In this document: positions 7,679 through 15,836 of the stretch, piece after piece
Layout: each line of letters starts with the position of its first letter
Position numbering within the stretch: position 1 is the first letter of the stretch
Assembly: GCA_913050545.1 (NCBI GenBank)
Contig: CAJWZY010000015.1
Location: forward strand, 1 to 16,233
Length of the DNA: 16,233 bases
From: an uncultured bacterium
GTDB taxonomy: Bacteria > Planctomycetota > UBA8108
Direction of reading: 5' to 3'
Program-made: the position numbers and the translations under genes
Notes under the pieces: generated by a model
What the model was told of the DNA's origin: nothing
What the model saw: only the letters and a program-made list of their open reading frames with translations
Database searches by the model: none

Positions 7679-8992
7679 ATGAGCGAAAAAACGCCAAACA
7701 AGGTCTCAATTCGAGAGTTACCGGAACATGTGGGTGAAGAGGTCTGCCTGTCCGGCTGGCTCTATAACAGGCGGTCGAAGGGCAAGATTCATTTCCTGCA
7801 ATTTCGAGATGGCAGCGGCCGGGTACAGGCGGTGATGGGGAAAGGAGATGTGAGCGAGGAGCTCTTCGAACTCTGCGCCCACCTGCCCTATGAATCCTCG
7901 GTTGTTATCACGGGAACCGTTGCGGTCGATGAGAGAGCCCCCGGGGGGGTCGAGCTGAAGGCTTCCGACCTGGAGGCGCTGCATGAGCCCGAGAGTGAAT
8001 ACCCCATCTCGAAGACCTCGGATATAGGGCCTGATTTTCTTCTGCGCCACCGCCACCTCTGGCTGCGCCAGAGCAAGCAGCACGCCATCCTGCGGGTGCG
8101 GGACGCGGTGATTACGGCGATCCGGAATTTTTTCGGGGAGAGAGATTTTGTCTGTGTTGACGCGCCGATCTTTACTCCGAATGCCTGCGAGGGGACGACG
8201 AATCTTTTCGAGGTTGAGTATTTTGATGAGAAGGCCTACCTGACCCAGAGTGGGCAGCTCTACATGGAGGCCGCTGCTATGGCCTTCGGCAAGGCCTATT
8301 GTTTCGGGCCGACCTTCCGGGCGGAGAAATCAAAGACCCGCCGCCACCTGACGGAGTTCTGGATGGTTGAACCCGAGGTGGCCTTTGCCGATCTCGATGA
8401 CATCATGGACCTGGCTGAAGAATTCGTCACCTCGATTGTTCAGCATGTTCTCAAGCACCGCCGTGCAGAGCTGGATGTTCTCGAGCGGGATACCACCCTG
8501 CTGGAGAAGGTGGCGACGCCTTTTCCGAGGATCTCCTACACGGAGGCGGTCTCGATCCTGCATGAAAAGGGACTCGAGTTCGAGCCGGGAGGAGATTTCG
8601 GGGCCCCGGACGAGACGGCTCTTTCCGAACATTTTGAGAGCCCCGTGCTGGTGCATCGCTACCCATCAGAGATCAAGGCGTTCTATATGAAGAGAGATCC
8701 TGAGGATGCGAACTCCGCTCTCTGCGTCGACATGCTGGCCCCGGAGGGGGTTGGAGAGATTATCGGCGGCGGGCAGCGTGAAGATGACCTGAAGGTACTC
8801 GAGGCGGGTATCGACAAGCACGGACTACCCCGTGAAGCTTTTGAATGGTACATGGATCTGCGCCGTTACGGAACGGTTCCCCATGCCGGGTTCGGTCTCG
8901 GCATCGAGAGAACGGTCGCGTGGCTGTGTGGTACTGAGCATGTGCGCGAGTGCATCCCCTTTCCCAGGATGCTCCACAGGATCTATCCCTGA
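7679..8992 (+). CDS. asnS: Asparaginyl-tRNA synthetase
   Basis: This class IIb enzyme charges tRNA-Asn with asparagine in the cytoplasm. The 437-residue product fits the family (about 430-465). An N-terminal OB-fold anticodon-binding domain spans about 17-105 (VCLSGWLYNRRSKGKIHFLQFRDGSG). The catalytic core contains FTPNACEGTTNLFEV (165-179). Motif 2 is at 213-233, with the AsnRS-type FRAEKSKTRRHLTEFW rather than the AspRS pattern. Motif 3 is GFGLGIERTVAWL (404-416), followed by IPFPR. The ATG at 7679 has AGAGG about 8 nt upstream. It is the first gene of a rightward run, with nadD starting 47 nt after its stop. The palindrome-rich gap upstream could contain its leader, but no known aminoacyl-tRNA-sensing element was recognised. 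Confidence 0.97.
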   Translation: MSEKTPNKVSIRELPEHVGEEVCLSGWLYNRRSKGKIHFLQFRDGSGRVQAVMGKGDVSEELFELCAHLPYESSVVITGTVAVDERAPGGVELKASDLEALHEPESEYPISKTSDIGPDFLLRHRHLWLRQSKQHAILRVRDAVITAIRNFFGERDFVCVDAPIFTPNACEGTTNLFEVEYFDEKAYLTQSGQLYMEAAAMAFGKAYCFGPTFRAEKSKTRRHLTEFWMVEPEVAFADLDDIMDLAEEFVTSIVQHVLKHRRAELDVLERDTTLLEKVATPFPRISYTEAVSILHEKGLEFEPGGDFGAPDETALSEHFESPVLVHRYPSEIKAFYMKRDPEDANSALCVDMLAPEGVGEIIGGGQREDDLKVLEAGIDKHGLPREAFEWYMDLRRYGTVPHAGFGLGIERTVAWLCGTEHVRECIPFPRMLHRIYP

Positions 8993-9039
8993 TTTCTCCC
9001 GGGTGAATCATCTCTCTGCCCCAGCAGGCCAGGCTTTCC

Positions 9040-9651
9040 ATGAAGATCGGTATATTCGGAGGCACCTTCAACCCCATCCACCTGGGGCATCTTGCGGCCT
9101 GCGAGGCTGTTCACTCCGGCCACGAGCTCGACAGCGTTCTCCTGCTCCCATCGGGAACTCCTCCGCACAAGCAGGATGACAACCAACTGCTCCCGGCGCA
9201 CCACCGCCTGGAAATGGCTCGAATTGCTGCTGAGGGAATTGAATTCCTGGAGCCCTGTGCCGTGGAAGTCGAGCGTCCAGGCCCCAGCTACATGGTTGAT
9301 ACCCTGGAGATTCTCGGGGAACGCCATCGGGGTGATGAACTTTTTCTCATTGTCGGAGGGGATACGGTTGGAGAATTGTCGACCTGGTACTGCTGGCAGC
9401 GCCTCTTTGCCCTCGCTCGCGTGGTTTCCGTCAATCGTCCGGGTTTTAATCCCGGGTTTGAGGCTGAGAGCTTTCCCGGCATCAGCGAAGAGGTCCTGCA
9501 GCAGTGCAGGGCCGACAGGATCGAGATGGAGGAGGTGGACATCTCCAGCACCCGGATCCGCGAGCTTGCCGGCGCCGGTGGAGATTACTCGAGCTGGGTT
9601 CCACCTGCAGTGGGTGACTACATCGCCTCCCAGGGTCTCTTTTCCTCCTGA
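9040..9651 (+). CDS. nadD: Nicotinate-nucleotide adenylyltransferase
   Basis: NadD transfers AMP from ATP to nicotinate mononucleotide, giving deamido-NAD in the cytoplasmic NAD synthesis pathway. The 203-residue product has the usual size. The nucleotidyltransferase signature GGTFNPIHLGH lies at residues 7-17, PPHK at 41-44, RPGPSYMVDTL at 79-89, the GGDTV...LSTWYCWQRL segment at about 106-122 and the C-terminal ISSTRIRE at 168-175; all are family hallmarks. The ATG at 9040 begins the MKIGIFGG strand exactly and has AGG boxes a few bases upstream. It sits between asnS (47-nt gap) and ald (171-nt gap). NadD is often next to obgE, proA or rsfS, and none is seen here, so the neighbourhood is not the usual one. 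Confidence 0.96.
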   Translation: MKIGIFGGTFNPIHLGHLAACEAVHSGHELDSVLLLPSGTPPHKQDDNQLLPAHHRLEMARIAAEGIEFLEPCAVEVERPGPSYMVDTLEILGERHRGDELFLIVGGDTVGELSTWYCWQRLFALARVVSVNRPGFNPGFEAESFPGISEEVLQQCRADRIEMEEVDISSTRIRELAGAGGDYSSWVPPAVGDYIASQGLFSS

Positions 9652-9822
9652 GAGATACCCACCTTTGCCGGGAATCACCTCGAGAGCCGGTCCCGGGGAA
9701 ATAAGCTTGCAACCGTCAGGGGGCTGATTATTCTAGCCCGCAGGGGAGGGCAGTCATTCAGGCTGTGCTCCGGGGCATGAGTCCATCCGCAGAAAGATCT
9801 GCATAAAGAAACAGGTAGCGTC
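9652..9822 (+). other. nadD-ald intergenic segment with two GC stem-loops
   Basis: CCGGGA (9668-9673) can pair with TCCCGG (9691-9696) across a 17-nt loop. GGGCT (9721-9725) can pair with AGCCC (9735-9739) across a 9-nt loop. Neither is followed by a T-tract, so they are only weak candidates for a nadD terminator. The gap is long enough for ald to have its own promoter. Confidence 0.35.
9707..9734 (+). promoter_or_regulatory. Weak candidate promoter for ald
   Basis: TTGCAA (9707-9712) and TATTCT (9729-9734) are spaced by 16 nt, each matching four of six sigma70 consensus positions. Transcription would begin about 80 nt before the ald start. The match is modest and chance is a real possibility. 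Confidence 0.25.
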
Positions 9823-10950
9823 ATGGCATCCGTGGTCGGAATTCCGTGCGAAATCAAGGAACATGAAGGGCGCGTGGCAATTGCCCCGGCCGGGGTGCAT
9901 GTCCTCTGCCAGGGCGGCCAGCAGGTGCTGATCGAGTCCGGCGCCGGAAACGGAAGCGGTATAGCCAACGAGGAATTCAGCCAGGCTGGAGCGGAGATTG
10001 TCGAGCGTGAAGAGGTCTTTTCACGCAGCGATATCATTGTCAAGGTGAAGGAACCACTCGAGGAGGAGTTTGACCTCCTGCGTGCGGGGCAGATTGTGTT
10101 CACCTTTTTTCATTTTGCCGCCTCGCGTCAATTGCTCGATGCGATGCTCCAGCGGGAGATCACCTGCGTAGCCTACGAGACCATCCGTGACCGCTCGGGG
10201 AACCTGCCCATCCTCACGCCGATGAGCGAGGTGGCCGGGAGGATGGCGGTCTTCGAAGGATCCAGGCATCTCGAGAGCCCCTCCGGCGGCCGCGGGGTTC
10301 TCGTCTCCGGTGTGCCCGGTGTGGAGCCGGCAAAAATAGTGATCCTCGGCGGCGGTGTTGTCGGGCTCAACGCGGCAAAGATCGCGGCGGGGACCGGGGC
10401 CCAGGTGACGATCTTCGATGTCTCCCACGAGCGCCTGCGTTACCTCGATGACATCCTGCCGGCCAACGTCACGACCCTCTATTCAAACCCCCTGCTGGTC
10501 AGCAAAAAAGTTCGCCAGGCTGACCTGGTGATCGGCGCGGTGCTGGTGGCCGGGGCCAAGGCTCCAGTTCTTGTCAGCCGCGAAGATGTGAAAATGATGA
10601 AGGACGCATCGGTGCTGATCGATGTCGCCGTCGACCAGGGTGGTTGCATCGAAACCTGCCGCCCGACCACCCACAGTGACCCAACCTACGTTGAGGAGGG
10701 GGTGCTTCATTATTGCGTGGCCAACATGCCAGGCGCAGTAGCCCGGACCTCGACCTTCGCCCTTACCAATGTTACCCTGCCGTACCTGGAGGTCCTGGCC
10801 CGGGAGGGAATTGAGGGATTCCTGGGCTTCGGTGATCACGTGGCGGCCGGCTTGAACGTTCATGCAGGCGCGGTTTACCACGACGGGGTTGCCGGTAGTT
10901 TTGACCTGCCACTGGAGTCGGTGGCTTCCCTGCTGGGTAAAAATAAGTAA
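9823..10950 (+). CDS. ald: Alanine dehydrogenase
   Basis: Ald catalyses reversible NAD-dependent oxidative deamination of L-alanine to pyruvate and ammonium in the cytoplasm. The 375-residue product matches the usual 370-375. The substrate-binding residues of the family appear in context: Arg17 in EGRVAIAP, Lys76 in KVKEP and His97 in FTFFHFAA. The NAD-binding Rossmann loop is ILGGGVVGLNAA, and the active-site Asp lies in IDVAVDQGGC. NMPGAVARTSTFALTN near the C-terminus is also characteristic. The continuous single chain and the alanine-specific motifs argue against the related transhydrogenase alpha subunit. The ATG at 9823 has CAGG upstream. The next gene begins 47 nt after the stop on the same strand and may be co-transcribed, though no functional link is evident. 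Confidence 0.96.
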   Translation: MASVVGIPCEIKEHEGRVAIAPAGVHVLCQGGQQVLIESGAGNGSGIANEEFSQAGAEIVEREEVFSRSDIIVKVKEPLEEEFDLLRAGQIVFTFFHFAASRQLLDAMLQREITCVAYETIRDRSGNLPILTPMSEVAGRMAVFEGSRHLESPSGGRGVLVSGVPGVEPAKIVILGGGVVGLNAAKIAAGTGAQVTIFDVSHERLRYLDDILPANVTTLYSNPLLVSKKVRQADLVIGAVLVAGAKAPVLVSREDVKMMKDASVLIDVAVDQGGCIETCRPTTHSDPTYVEEGVLHYCVANMPGAVARTSTFALTNVTLPYLEVLAREGIEGFLGFGDHVAAGLNVHAGAVYHDGVAGSFDLPLESVASLLGKNK

Positions 10951-10997
10951 AATAAGACACCGTTTTGTCCTGAGTATTTGTGAGACGAGTCTGAGGT

Positions 10998-12002
10998 ATG
11001 GGAATAAAGGCACCGGCAGATCTGGATGCCATCTACGAGCCGATCGCGGCCGAGATGAGGCGGCTGGATGAGTTCCTGGGCGGAGAATTCCAGTCCAGCG
11101 AACCCCTGCTCCACGAAATTCTCGAGCACGTAGCCGGCTTCGGAGGAAAAAGGCTGCGCCCCGCGCTGCTTTTTCTCTGCACCCGCCTCGCCGGCGGCGA
11201 GGTGACCGAGGAGGCGATCCGGATCGGCGGCGTGATCGAGATGATTCACACCGCGACGCTTGTTCACGATGACCTGCTCGACGGCGCGGTGATCCGCAGG
11301 CGGGTAGATACCGTCCATGAGCGCTGGGGGGACCGTCCCTCCATTCTCATCGGAGATTTCATTTATTCCCGGGCCTTCCAGCTGTCGACAACCGTTCCAG
11401 GGATGGCCGCGGCGCTTTCGGATGCGACCAACAAGATCTGCGCCGGGGAATTGCTGCAGATCGGCAGCCGCTTCAATAGCGACCTGAGCGAGGAGTCCTA
11501 CTTCGAGATTATCCAGAAGAAGACAGCCGTCCTGCATGCCCTGGCCTGTGAGCTGGGTGGGGTTTTTGCCGATCTGTCTTCGGCTGATTCACGGGCACTC
11601 GGCGGACTGGGCATGGATCTCGGTATGGCCTTCCAGGTTGTTGATGATTGCCTCGATTATGCCGGGGAGGAGACGGTCGTAGGCAAGAGCCTCGGTACCG
11701 ACCTGCGCCAGGGAAAGCTGACGCTGCCGCTCATCTATCTGCGTGACAGCCTTGATGAGGCCGAGTCAAAATGGTTGCAGAAGGCCCTTTCCGCTCCGAT
11801 GGAAGAAGATGTCGAGATGCGTATCCATGAGATGGTGCGCAATGGAGGGGTCCTCGTCCGGTCCTTTGAGCGGGCGCAGGCGTTCGTTCAAAGTGCCAGG
11901 AGCACCCTCCAGGACATCTGCGCTCTCGACGTGAAGGTCTGTGACTCGGTCAAGCAAAGCCTCGAGCTGGCCGCGGATTTTGTGATCAGTCGCGACCTCT
12001 AA
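10998..12002 (+). CDS. Long-chain trans-polyprenyl diphosphate synthase (IspB/HepT-type)
   Basis: This enzyme extends an allylic diphosphate with isopentenyl diphosphate units to a long all-trans chain, usually the side chain of menaquinone or ubiquinone. The 334-residue product carries GGKRLRP (49-55), the first Asp-rich motif DDLLD (91-95) with RRR shortly after, and the second motif DDCLD (216-220) followed by GTDLRQGKLTLPLI. Ala86 lies five residues before the first motif. In this family a small residue there leaves the product tunnel open, which fits long-chain products rather than farnesyl or geranylgeranyl. The exact chain length cannot be read. An in-frame stop at 10992-10994 limits the start to ATG 10998 or later. 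The GAGG just before that ATG is unusually close (1-2 nt), so initiation may be weak. moaC lies convergent, 28 nt away. Confidence 0.92.
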   Translation: MGIKAPADLDAIYEPIAAEMRRLDEFLGGEFQSSEPLLHEILEHVAGFGGKRLRPALLFLCTRLAGGEVTEEAIRIGGVIEMIHTATLVHDDLLDGAVIRRRVDTVHERWGDRPSILIGDFIYSRAFQLSTTVPGMAAALSDATNKICAGELLQIGSRFNSDLSEESYFEIIQKKTAVLHALACELGGVFADLSSADSRALGGLGMDLGMAFQVVDDCLDYAGEETVVGKSLGTDLRQGKLTLPLIYLRDSLDEAESKWLQKALSAPMEEDVEMRIHEMVRNGGVLVRSFERAQAFVQSARSTLQDICALDVKVCDSVKQSLELAADFVISRDL

Positions 12003-12004
12003 AC

Positions 12005-12019
12005 GGCGGGTAGCCCGCC
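12005..12019. terminator. Candidate bidirectional terminator hairpin between the polyprenyl synthase gene and moaC
   Basis: GGCGGG (12005-12010) and CCCGCC (12014-12019) form a perfect 6-bp GC stem with a 3-nt loop, 2 nt after the rightward stop codon. On the moaC strand the stem is followed by GTTT; on the other strand only by TT. The convergent placement supports termination, and the poor T-tracts weaken it. Confidence 0.5.
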
Positions 12020-12023
12020 TTCG

Positions 12024-12037
12024 GAGCTTTTCAGCTC
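12024..12037 (-). terminator. GAAA-tetraloop hairpin over the moaC stop codon
   Basis: On the moaC strand GAGCT and AGCTC flank a GAAA loop (a GNRA-type tetraloop). The stem begins in the last sense codons and contains the TGA stop (12033-12031). It precedes the GC stem at 12019-12005, so the moaC transcript would end in two consecutive hairpins, plausibly a 3'-end stabiliser or terminator. Confidence 0.4.
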
Positions 12038-12534
12038 TCGCTCTTCCAGGGGCCGCTTCTTCCGCCGCTTTTTTCAAGCAATCGGATCTCCTCGATGACC
12101 ATGCCGCGGTCGACCGCTTTGCACATGTCGTAGACGGTGAGGGCGGCTACCGAGGCGGCCGTGAGGGCCTCCATCTCGACTCCCGTGCGGGCAGTGACGC
12201 TGGCGGTTGTTTCGATCAGCAGCCGGACCTCGTCGCCGGCGTCCTCTCCAGCCGGGTCCCAGCTGAAGACGACCTCGACATGATCGAGTGGCAGCGGATG
12301 GCAGAGAGGAACCAGGTCGCTGGTTCGCTTGGCTGCCTGGATCCCTGCAAGCCGGGCGGTTGAGAGGACTGCTCCCTTGGGGTTGCTGTCGCTGGTGACC
12401 TGCTCCCGGGTAGCTGAGTTCATGCGGATGATGGCACCGGCCCGCGCGCTTCGCCGGGTGGTTTCCTTGTCACCGACATCGACCATTCGAGCCTCGCCGC
12501 TTGAATCCACGTGGGAAAGTTTCTCTGAATCCAT
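12031..12534 (-). CDS. moaC: Cyclic pyranopterin monophosphate synthase
   Basis: MoaC converts 3',8-cyclo-7,8-dihydro-GTP (the MoaA product) to cyclic pyranopterin monophosphate in molybdenum cofactor synthesis. The 167-residue product is the usual size. It shows MVDVGDKETTRRSA near the start, the substrate-site KGAVLSTARLAGIQAAKRT (Lys53), LVPLCHPLPL (His79), the dimer-site GVEMEALTAASVAALTVYDM, and DMCK with Asp136 and Lys139 matching the known catalytic Asp/Lys pair. The start at 12534 is an ATG with AAGGA 7 nt upstream. A longer frame begins with TTG at 12561 but lacks these signals. moaC stands alone here: no moaA, moaD, moaE or mog gene is in the window. It is divergent from mutL and convergent with the polyprenyl synthase gene. 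Confidence 0.96.
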   Translation of the reverse strand: MDSEKLSHVDSSGEARMVDVGDKETTRRSARAGAIIRMNSATREQVTSDSNPKGAVLSTARLAGIQAAKRTSDLVPLCHPLPLDHVEVVFSWDPAGEDAGDEVRLLIETTASVTARTGVEMEALTAASVAALTVYDMCKAVDRGMVIEEIRLLEKSGGRSGPWKSES

Positions 12535-12620
12535 GCGCTCATCCTTGCCCGGAGGTCGCAAAGAGTCAAGCGAAGGCCGTGGAGAGGGGCAGAGGAGGCG
12601 ATTGCAAAAATCTCCAGTGC

Positions 12621-12648
12621 TTGACGCTTCGCTCAGAGAAACTACAAT
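12621..12648 (+). promoter_or_regulatory. Sigma70-type promoter upstream of mutL
   Basis: The -35 box TTGACG (12621-12626) and the -10 box TACAAT (12643-12648) are each one mismatch from consensus apart from one extra in the -35, with a 16-nt spacer. They lie in the moaC/mutL divergent gap, and a start near 12655 would leave a leader of about 45 nt before the mutL ATG. It is the best promoter match I found in the window and probably drives mutL and the M16 genes behind it. Confidence 0.6.
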
Positions 12649-12699
12649 CTCTTCGCGAGGAAAAGGTTCAGCATTGCTCTACGAAGGGCGAGGAAGTCG

Positions 12700-14505
12700 A
12701 TGCCCGTAATTCAGAAACTACCTGCGGACGTTATCAACCGTATTGCCGCCGGGGAAGTCATTGAGCGTCCCTCCAGCGTCATCAAGGAGCTGGTGGAGAA
12801 CTCCATTGATGCCGGCGCCACGGAGGTCCTCATCGACCTGGAGGAGGGGGGCTGCAAGCGCCTGACGGTTCGAGATAATGGCTGCGGCATGGATCCGCCC
12901 GATCTCCAGATGGCCTTTGAGAGCCACTCCACGAGCAAGCTCGACACCACCGGCTCCCATGAGGGCTTGTTTGGTGTCGACACCCTGGGCTTCCGGGGGG
13001 AGGCTCTTCCCAGCATAGGATCGGTTGCCGAGGTCGAGGCTGTTTCCCGTACGCCGCTGAGCGAACATGCCTATCGCTACAGGCTGGATGGCAAGCCGCC
13101 GGAACCCGCCGCGGGTGAGCCTGGAACCGTCCTCGAGGTCAGGAATCTCTTTTCCAAGTTGCCGGCGCGGAGAAAATTCCTCCGCCGACCTGCCACCGAG
13201 CTATCCCATGTCATCGGCCAGGTGACCCGCATAGCCCTCGCCTATCCGGGCATCAGCTTTCTTGTCACCAACATGGGCAAGCGCTCACTCGACCTGTCGG
13301 CCTGCGACACCCTGCGTGAGCGCCTCGGCCAGATTCTCGGGCACGAGAAGCTCACAGAGCTCCTCGAGGTGACGCATCGCGGTACCGAGGGAGCACCTCA
13401 TCTGCACGGCTTCGTGAGCTCTCCCCGCCTGCGAAGGGGCGACACCCGGATGCAGCATTTTTTCGTCAACGGGAGGTGGGTACGTGACCGCCTGTTCACC
13501 GCCGCCCTTCGTGCTGCCTACAGGGGCTACCTGATCCCCGGCAAGCACCCCCTGGCCTATCTCTTTTTTGAATTCCCTGCTGATGCGGTCGATGTAAACG
13601 TTCACCCGACCAAGTCCGAGGTTCGTTTCAGGAATCCGGGCCTGATGTACCCGTTGATCTTCAACGTGGTCAGCCGGGTCCTGGAGCCGGCTTCCGAAGA
13701 AAATCCGGAACCCGGTGATGGCGAGGTTGCCGGGGATGGAGAGCAGCTGCAGGCGCGGGCTGAGCAGGCCGGGCTGGATTTTCTTTCCCACCCGGCGGCG
13801 GCTGCCGCCGGGGAAACGGCTCCGGGCTCTGCCGGGGGCTCCTGGAGCGTCCCTGCGGGGACCGGGGAATCGACCTCGCCACCGGCTTCTGCTTCCGCGG
13901 GCCGGGCCTTCCAGTTGCTTGACTCCTATATCCTCATGGAGGAGGACGATGCGGTCCTCCTGATCGACCAGCATGCCCTGCACGAAAAGATCCTCTTTGA
14001 GGGAATCTATCGCCAGCTGCTGGAGGGCGAGGTCGTTCTCCAGCGACTCCTGGTGCCGGAGGTCCTGCCCATCTCCGCCCAGCAGGCTCCTCTCATCGAG
14101 GATGGATGCCGCCTGCTGAGTGCCTGTGGCTACGAGGCTGAGCCCTTCGGGGAGTCAGAGGTCGCGATCAGGGCGGTGCCGGAATTATTTGAGGGCAAGG
14201 GGCGCAAGAGCAGGTCCGCTGAGATCTGCCAGGAGGTCTTCAACTGGCTCGAGCGCGAAGGCGATCGCTATCGCAGCGGTGAAGAAGAGACCCCCGAGCT
14301 GCTCGATGAGCGCCTCAGGGCGCTTGCCAGCCTGATGGCCTGCAAGCGGGCCGTCAAGGCAGGTGACCGGCTGAGTCCCGGGGAGATCGAAAGCCTCCTC
14401 GAGCGTGCTGACCTGGCCAGGGATCCGAGGAACTGCCCGCATGGAAGGCCTACGATGGTGCGCCTCAGCCGGCGCGAGCTTGACAGCAGTTTCGACAGGA
14501 AGTAA
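12700..14505 (+). CDS. mutL: DNA mismatch repair protein MutL with endonuclease site
   Basis: MutL couples mismatch recognition by MutS to strand incision. The 601-residue product has the N-terminal GHKL ATPase: KELVENSIDAGA with Glu30 and Asn34 at the ATP/magnesium site, DNGCGM (59-64) and GFRGEAL (98-104). The transducer domain follows (FFVNGRWVRD, DVNVHPTKSEVRF). Residues about 330-402 are a low-complexity Gly/Ala/Pro/Ser linker. The C-terminal dimerisation domain carries the metal-dependent endonuclease signature DQHALHEKILFE (423-434, the DQHA-x2-E-x4-E pattern), ACKRAVKAG (547-555) and CPHGRPT (579-585). All nuclease motifs are intact, so this MutL should nick DNA itself, as in bacteria without MutH. 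The ATG at 12700 is preceded by GAGGAAG. The next gene begins 13 nt after the stop. Confidence 0.97.
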   Translation: MPVIQKLPADVINRIAAGEVIERPSSVIKELVENSIDAGATEVLIDLEEGGCKRLTVRDNGCGMDPPDLQMAFESHSTSKLDTTGSHEGLFGVDTLGFRGEALPSIGSVAEVEAVSRTPLSEHAYRYRLDGKPPEPAAGEPGTVLEVRNLFSKLPARRKFLRRPATELSHVIGQVTRIALAYPGISFLVTNMGKRSLDLSACDTLRERLGQILGHEKLTELLEVTHRGTEGAPHLHGFVSSPRLRRGDTRMQHFFVNGRWVRDRLFTAALRAAYRGYLIPGKHPLAYLFFEFPADAVDVNVHPTKSEVRFRNPGLMYPLIFNVVSRVLEPASEENPEPGDGEVAGDGEQLQARAEQAGLDFLSHPAAAAAGETAPGSAGGSWSVPAGTGESTSPPASASAGRAFQLLDSYILMEEDDAVLLIDQHALHEKILFEGIYRQLLEGEVVLQRLLVPEVLPISAQQAPLIEDGCRLLSACGYEAEPFGESEVAIRAVPELFEGKGRKSRSAEICQEVFNWLEREGDRYRSGEEETPELLDERLRALASLMACKRAVKAGDRLSPGEIESLLERADLARDPRNCPHGRPTMVRLSRRELDSSFDRK

Positions 14506-14518
14506 GGCAACGCCGGTT

Positions 14519-15799
14519 ATGACCCATAACTTCAACCCACCCGGATTTGAGCGCTTCACCCTCGACAGCGCGGTGCCACTGGCGGTTAATTCCAACCAGA
14601 AGCTCAAGAACATCTACGTCAAGGTCTTCGTGATGGCCGATCTCGATGAGGAATACACCAGCCGGTCACTGGTGCCGATGGTTCTTCGTCGTGGAACGAC
14701 CCGTCTGCCAGACATGCAGGAGCTCAGGAGATACCGGGAGAACCTCTACGGCTGCACCCTCGGCTCATCCGTGCTCAAGGTCGGGGAATGGCAGATGGTC
14801 GTTTTCTCTCTCGACATCGTCAACGAGGCCTTCCTGCCAGGCGGTGAGAGCCTCTTTGAAAAGGGCCTGCAGCTTCTGCGGGAGCTTATTTTTGATCCGC
14901 TGGTGGAGGATGGGGCCTTCAGGGGTGAGTACGTCGAGAGAGAGAAGGGACTCCTGGAGAACAATATCAGCTCCCTGGTTGATGACAAGAACGAGTACGC
15001 CGTGCTGCGCTGTACCGAGGAGATGTGCTCGAGTGAACCCTACCGGCGTCACGAGCTCGGCTCGATCGATGAGATTGCCGGGATCGAGGCGGAGGGCCTG
15101 CTGCGTTTTTACCAGGACTGGTCCTCCACGGCACCCCTCTCGCTCTATGTCAGCGGAGATGTCGATCCCGCCGCTGTCCGTGACACGGTGTCGGAGGTTT
15201 TCTCTTTCCAGCGCCCGGAACAGAAATCCCTCTCTGCCCTGCCCGCAAGGGTAGAGGTTGCCGAGGTGAAGGAGGTCCGGGAGCAATTCGAGGTCAACCA
15301 GGCCCAGCTGGTGATGGGTTTTCGCCACGGTGTCCATCCCGGTGACGGGCACTACGAGGCCCTGTTGATGCTCAATGCCGTCCTCGGCGGATTCGCGCAC
15401 TCAAAACTGTTTCAGAACGTTCGAGAGAAGGCGAGCCTTGCCTATTCGGCCCGCTCCTGGGTCGAGCGTACCAAGGGCCTGCTCTACATGGCCTGTGGTA
15501 TCGCCACGGAGAATTATGAGCAGGCGCTGGAGATCTGTCTCGCCCAGCTGAAGGCGATCGAGGAGGGGGAGATCTCCGATGAGGAATTTGATGCGTCGCG
15601 CAAGACGATCATCAACCAGAACCGTATGCTGGAAGACAACTTTCCGATGCTGATGGCTAGTGATTTCATCTGGCGCCTTCATGGTGAAGAGCTGGACCTG
15701 GGGGCCATGCGTGATCGCCTCGAGAAGGTTACAAGGGAGGAGATCGCAGCCACGGCTGCCACGCTCCGCCATGACACGACCTATTTTCTGCATTCCTGA
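14519..15799 (+). CDS. M16 peptidase-family protein lacking the zinc motif (YmfF-like)
   Basis: This 426-residue protein has the M16 (insulinase/pitrilysin) two-repeat fold by sequence pattern but no HxxEH zinc site. Where that motif should fall, near residues 51-60, it reads LVPMVLRRGT. Typical M16 features remain: RRYRENLYGCTL (70-81), VEREKGLLENNISSLVDDK (139-157), LYVSGDVDP, and in the second half GGFAHSKLFQNVREKASLAYS (290-310), which matches the substrate-binding Arg/Tyr region. Overall it resembles the YmfF group, an inactive partner paired with an active YmfH-type protease. The frame is open back to 14405, but that would overlap mutL; the ATG at 14519 is chosen because it follows the mutL stop by 13 nt and has AAGG about 11 nt upstream. 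No signal peptide is seen, so it is probably cytoplasmic. The substrate is unknown. Confidence 0.85.
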   Translation: MTHNFNPPGFERFTLDSAVPLAVNSNQKLKNIYVKVFVMADLDEEYTSRSLVPMVLRRGTTRLPDMQELRRYRENLYGCTLGSSVLKVGEWQMVVFSLDIVNEAFLPGGESLFEKGLQLLRELIFDPLVEDGAFRGEYVEREKGLLENNISSLVDDKNEYAVLRCTEEMCSSEPYRRHELGSIDEIAGIEAEGLLRFYQDWSSTAPLSLYVSGDVDPAAVRDTVSEVFSFQRPEQKSLSALPARVEVAEVKEVREQFEVNQAQLVMGFRHGVHPGDGHYEALLMLNAVLGGFAHSKLFQNVREKASLAYSARSWVERTKGLLYMACGIATENYEQALEICLAQLKAIEEGEISDEEFDASRKTIINQNRMLEDNFPMLMASDFIWRLHGEELDLGAMRDRLEKVTREEIAATAATLRHDTTYFLHS

Positions 15800-15836
15800 G
15801 ATAGCTGGAGCCGCCTCCTGGAGGTGAGCCTGAAAA

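Noticed and set aside
9823..10950. NAD(P) transhydrogenase alpha subunit instead of alanine dehydrogenase
   Set aside because: Length and the DQGGC, KVKEP and NMPGAVARTST contexts match alanine dehydrogenase; no beta-subunit gene follows.
13285..13983. 232-codon antisense frame over mutL
   Set aside because: It is a shadow of mutL, whose identity and frame are certain; no start signal or domain is seen.
14405..14518. Upstream extension of the zinc-less M16 gene into mutL
   Set aside because: The extra 38 residues overlap the conserved MutL C-terminus and do not look like an M16 N-terminus; the ATG at 14519 is better placed.
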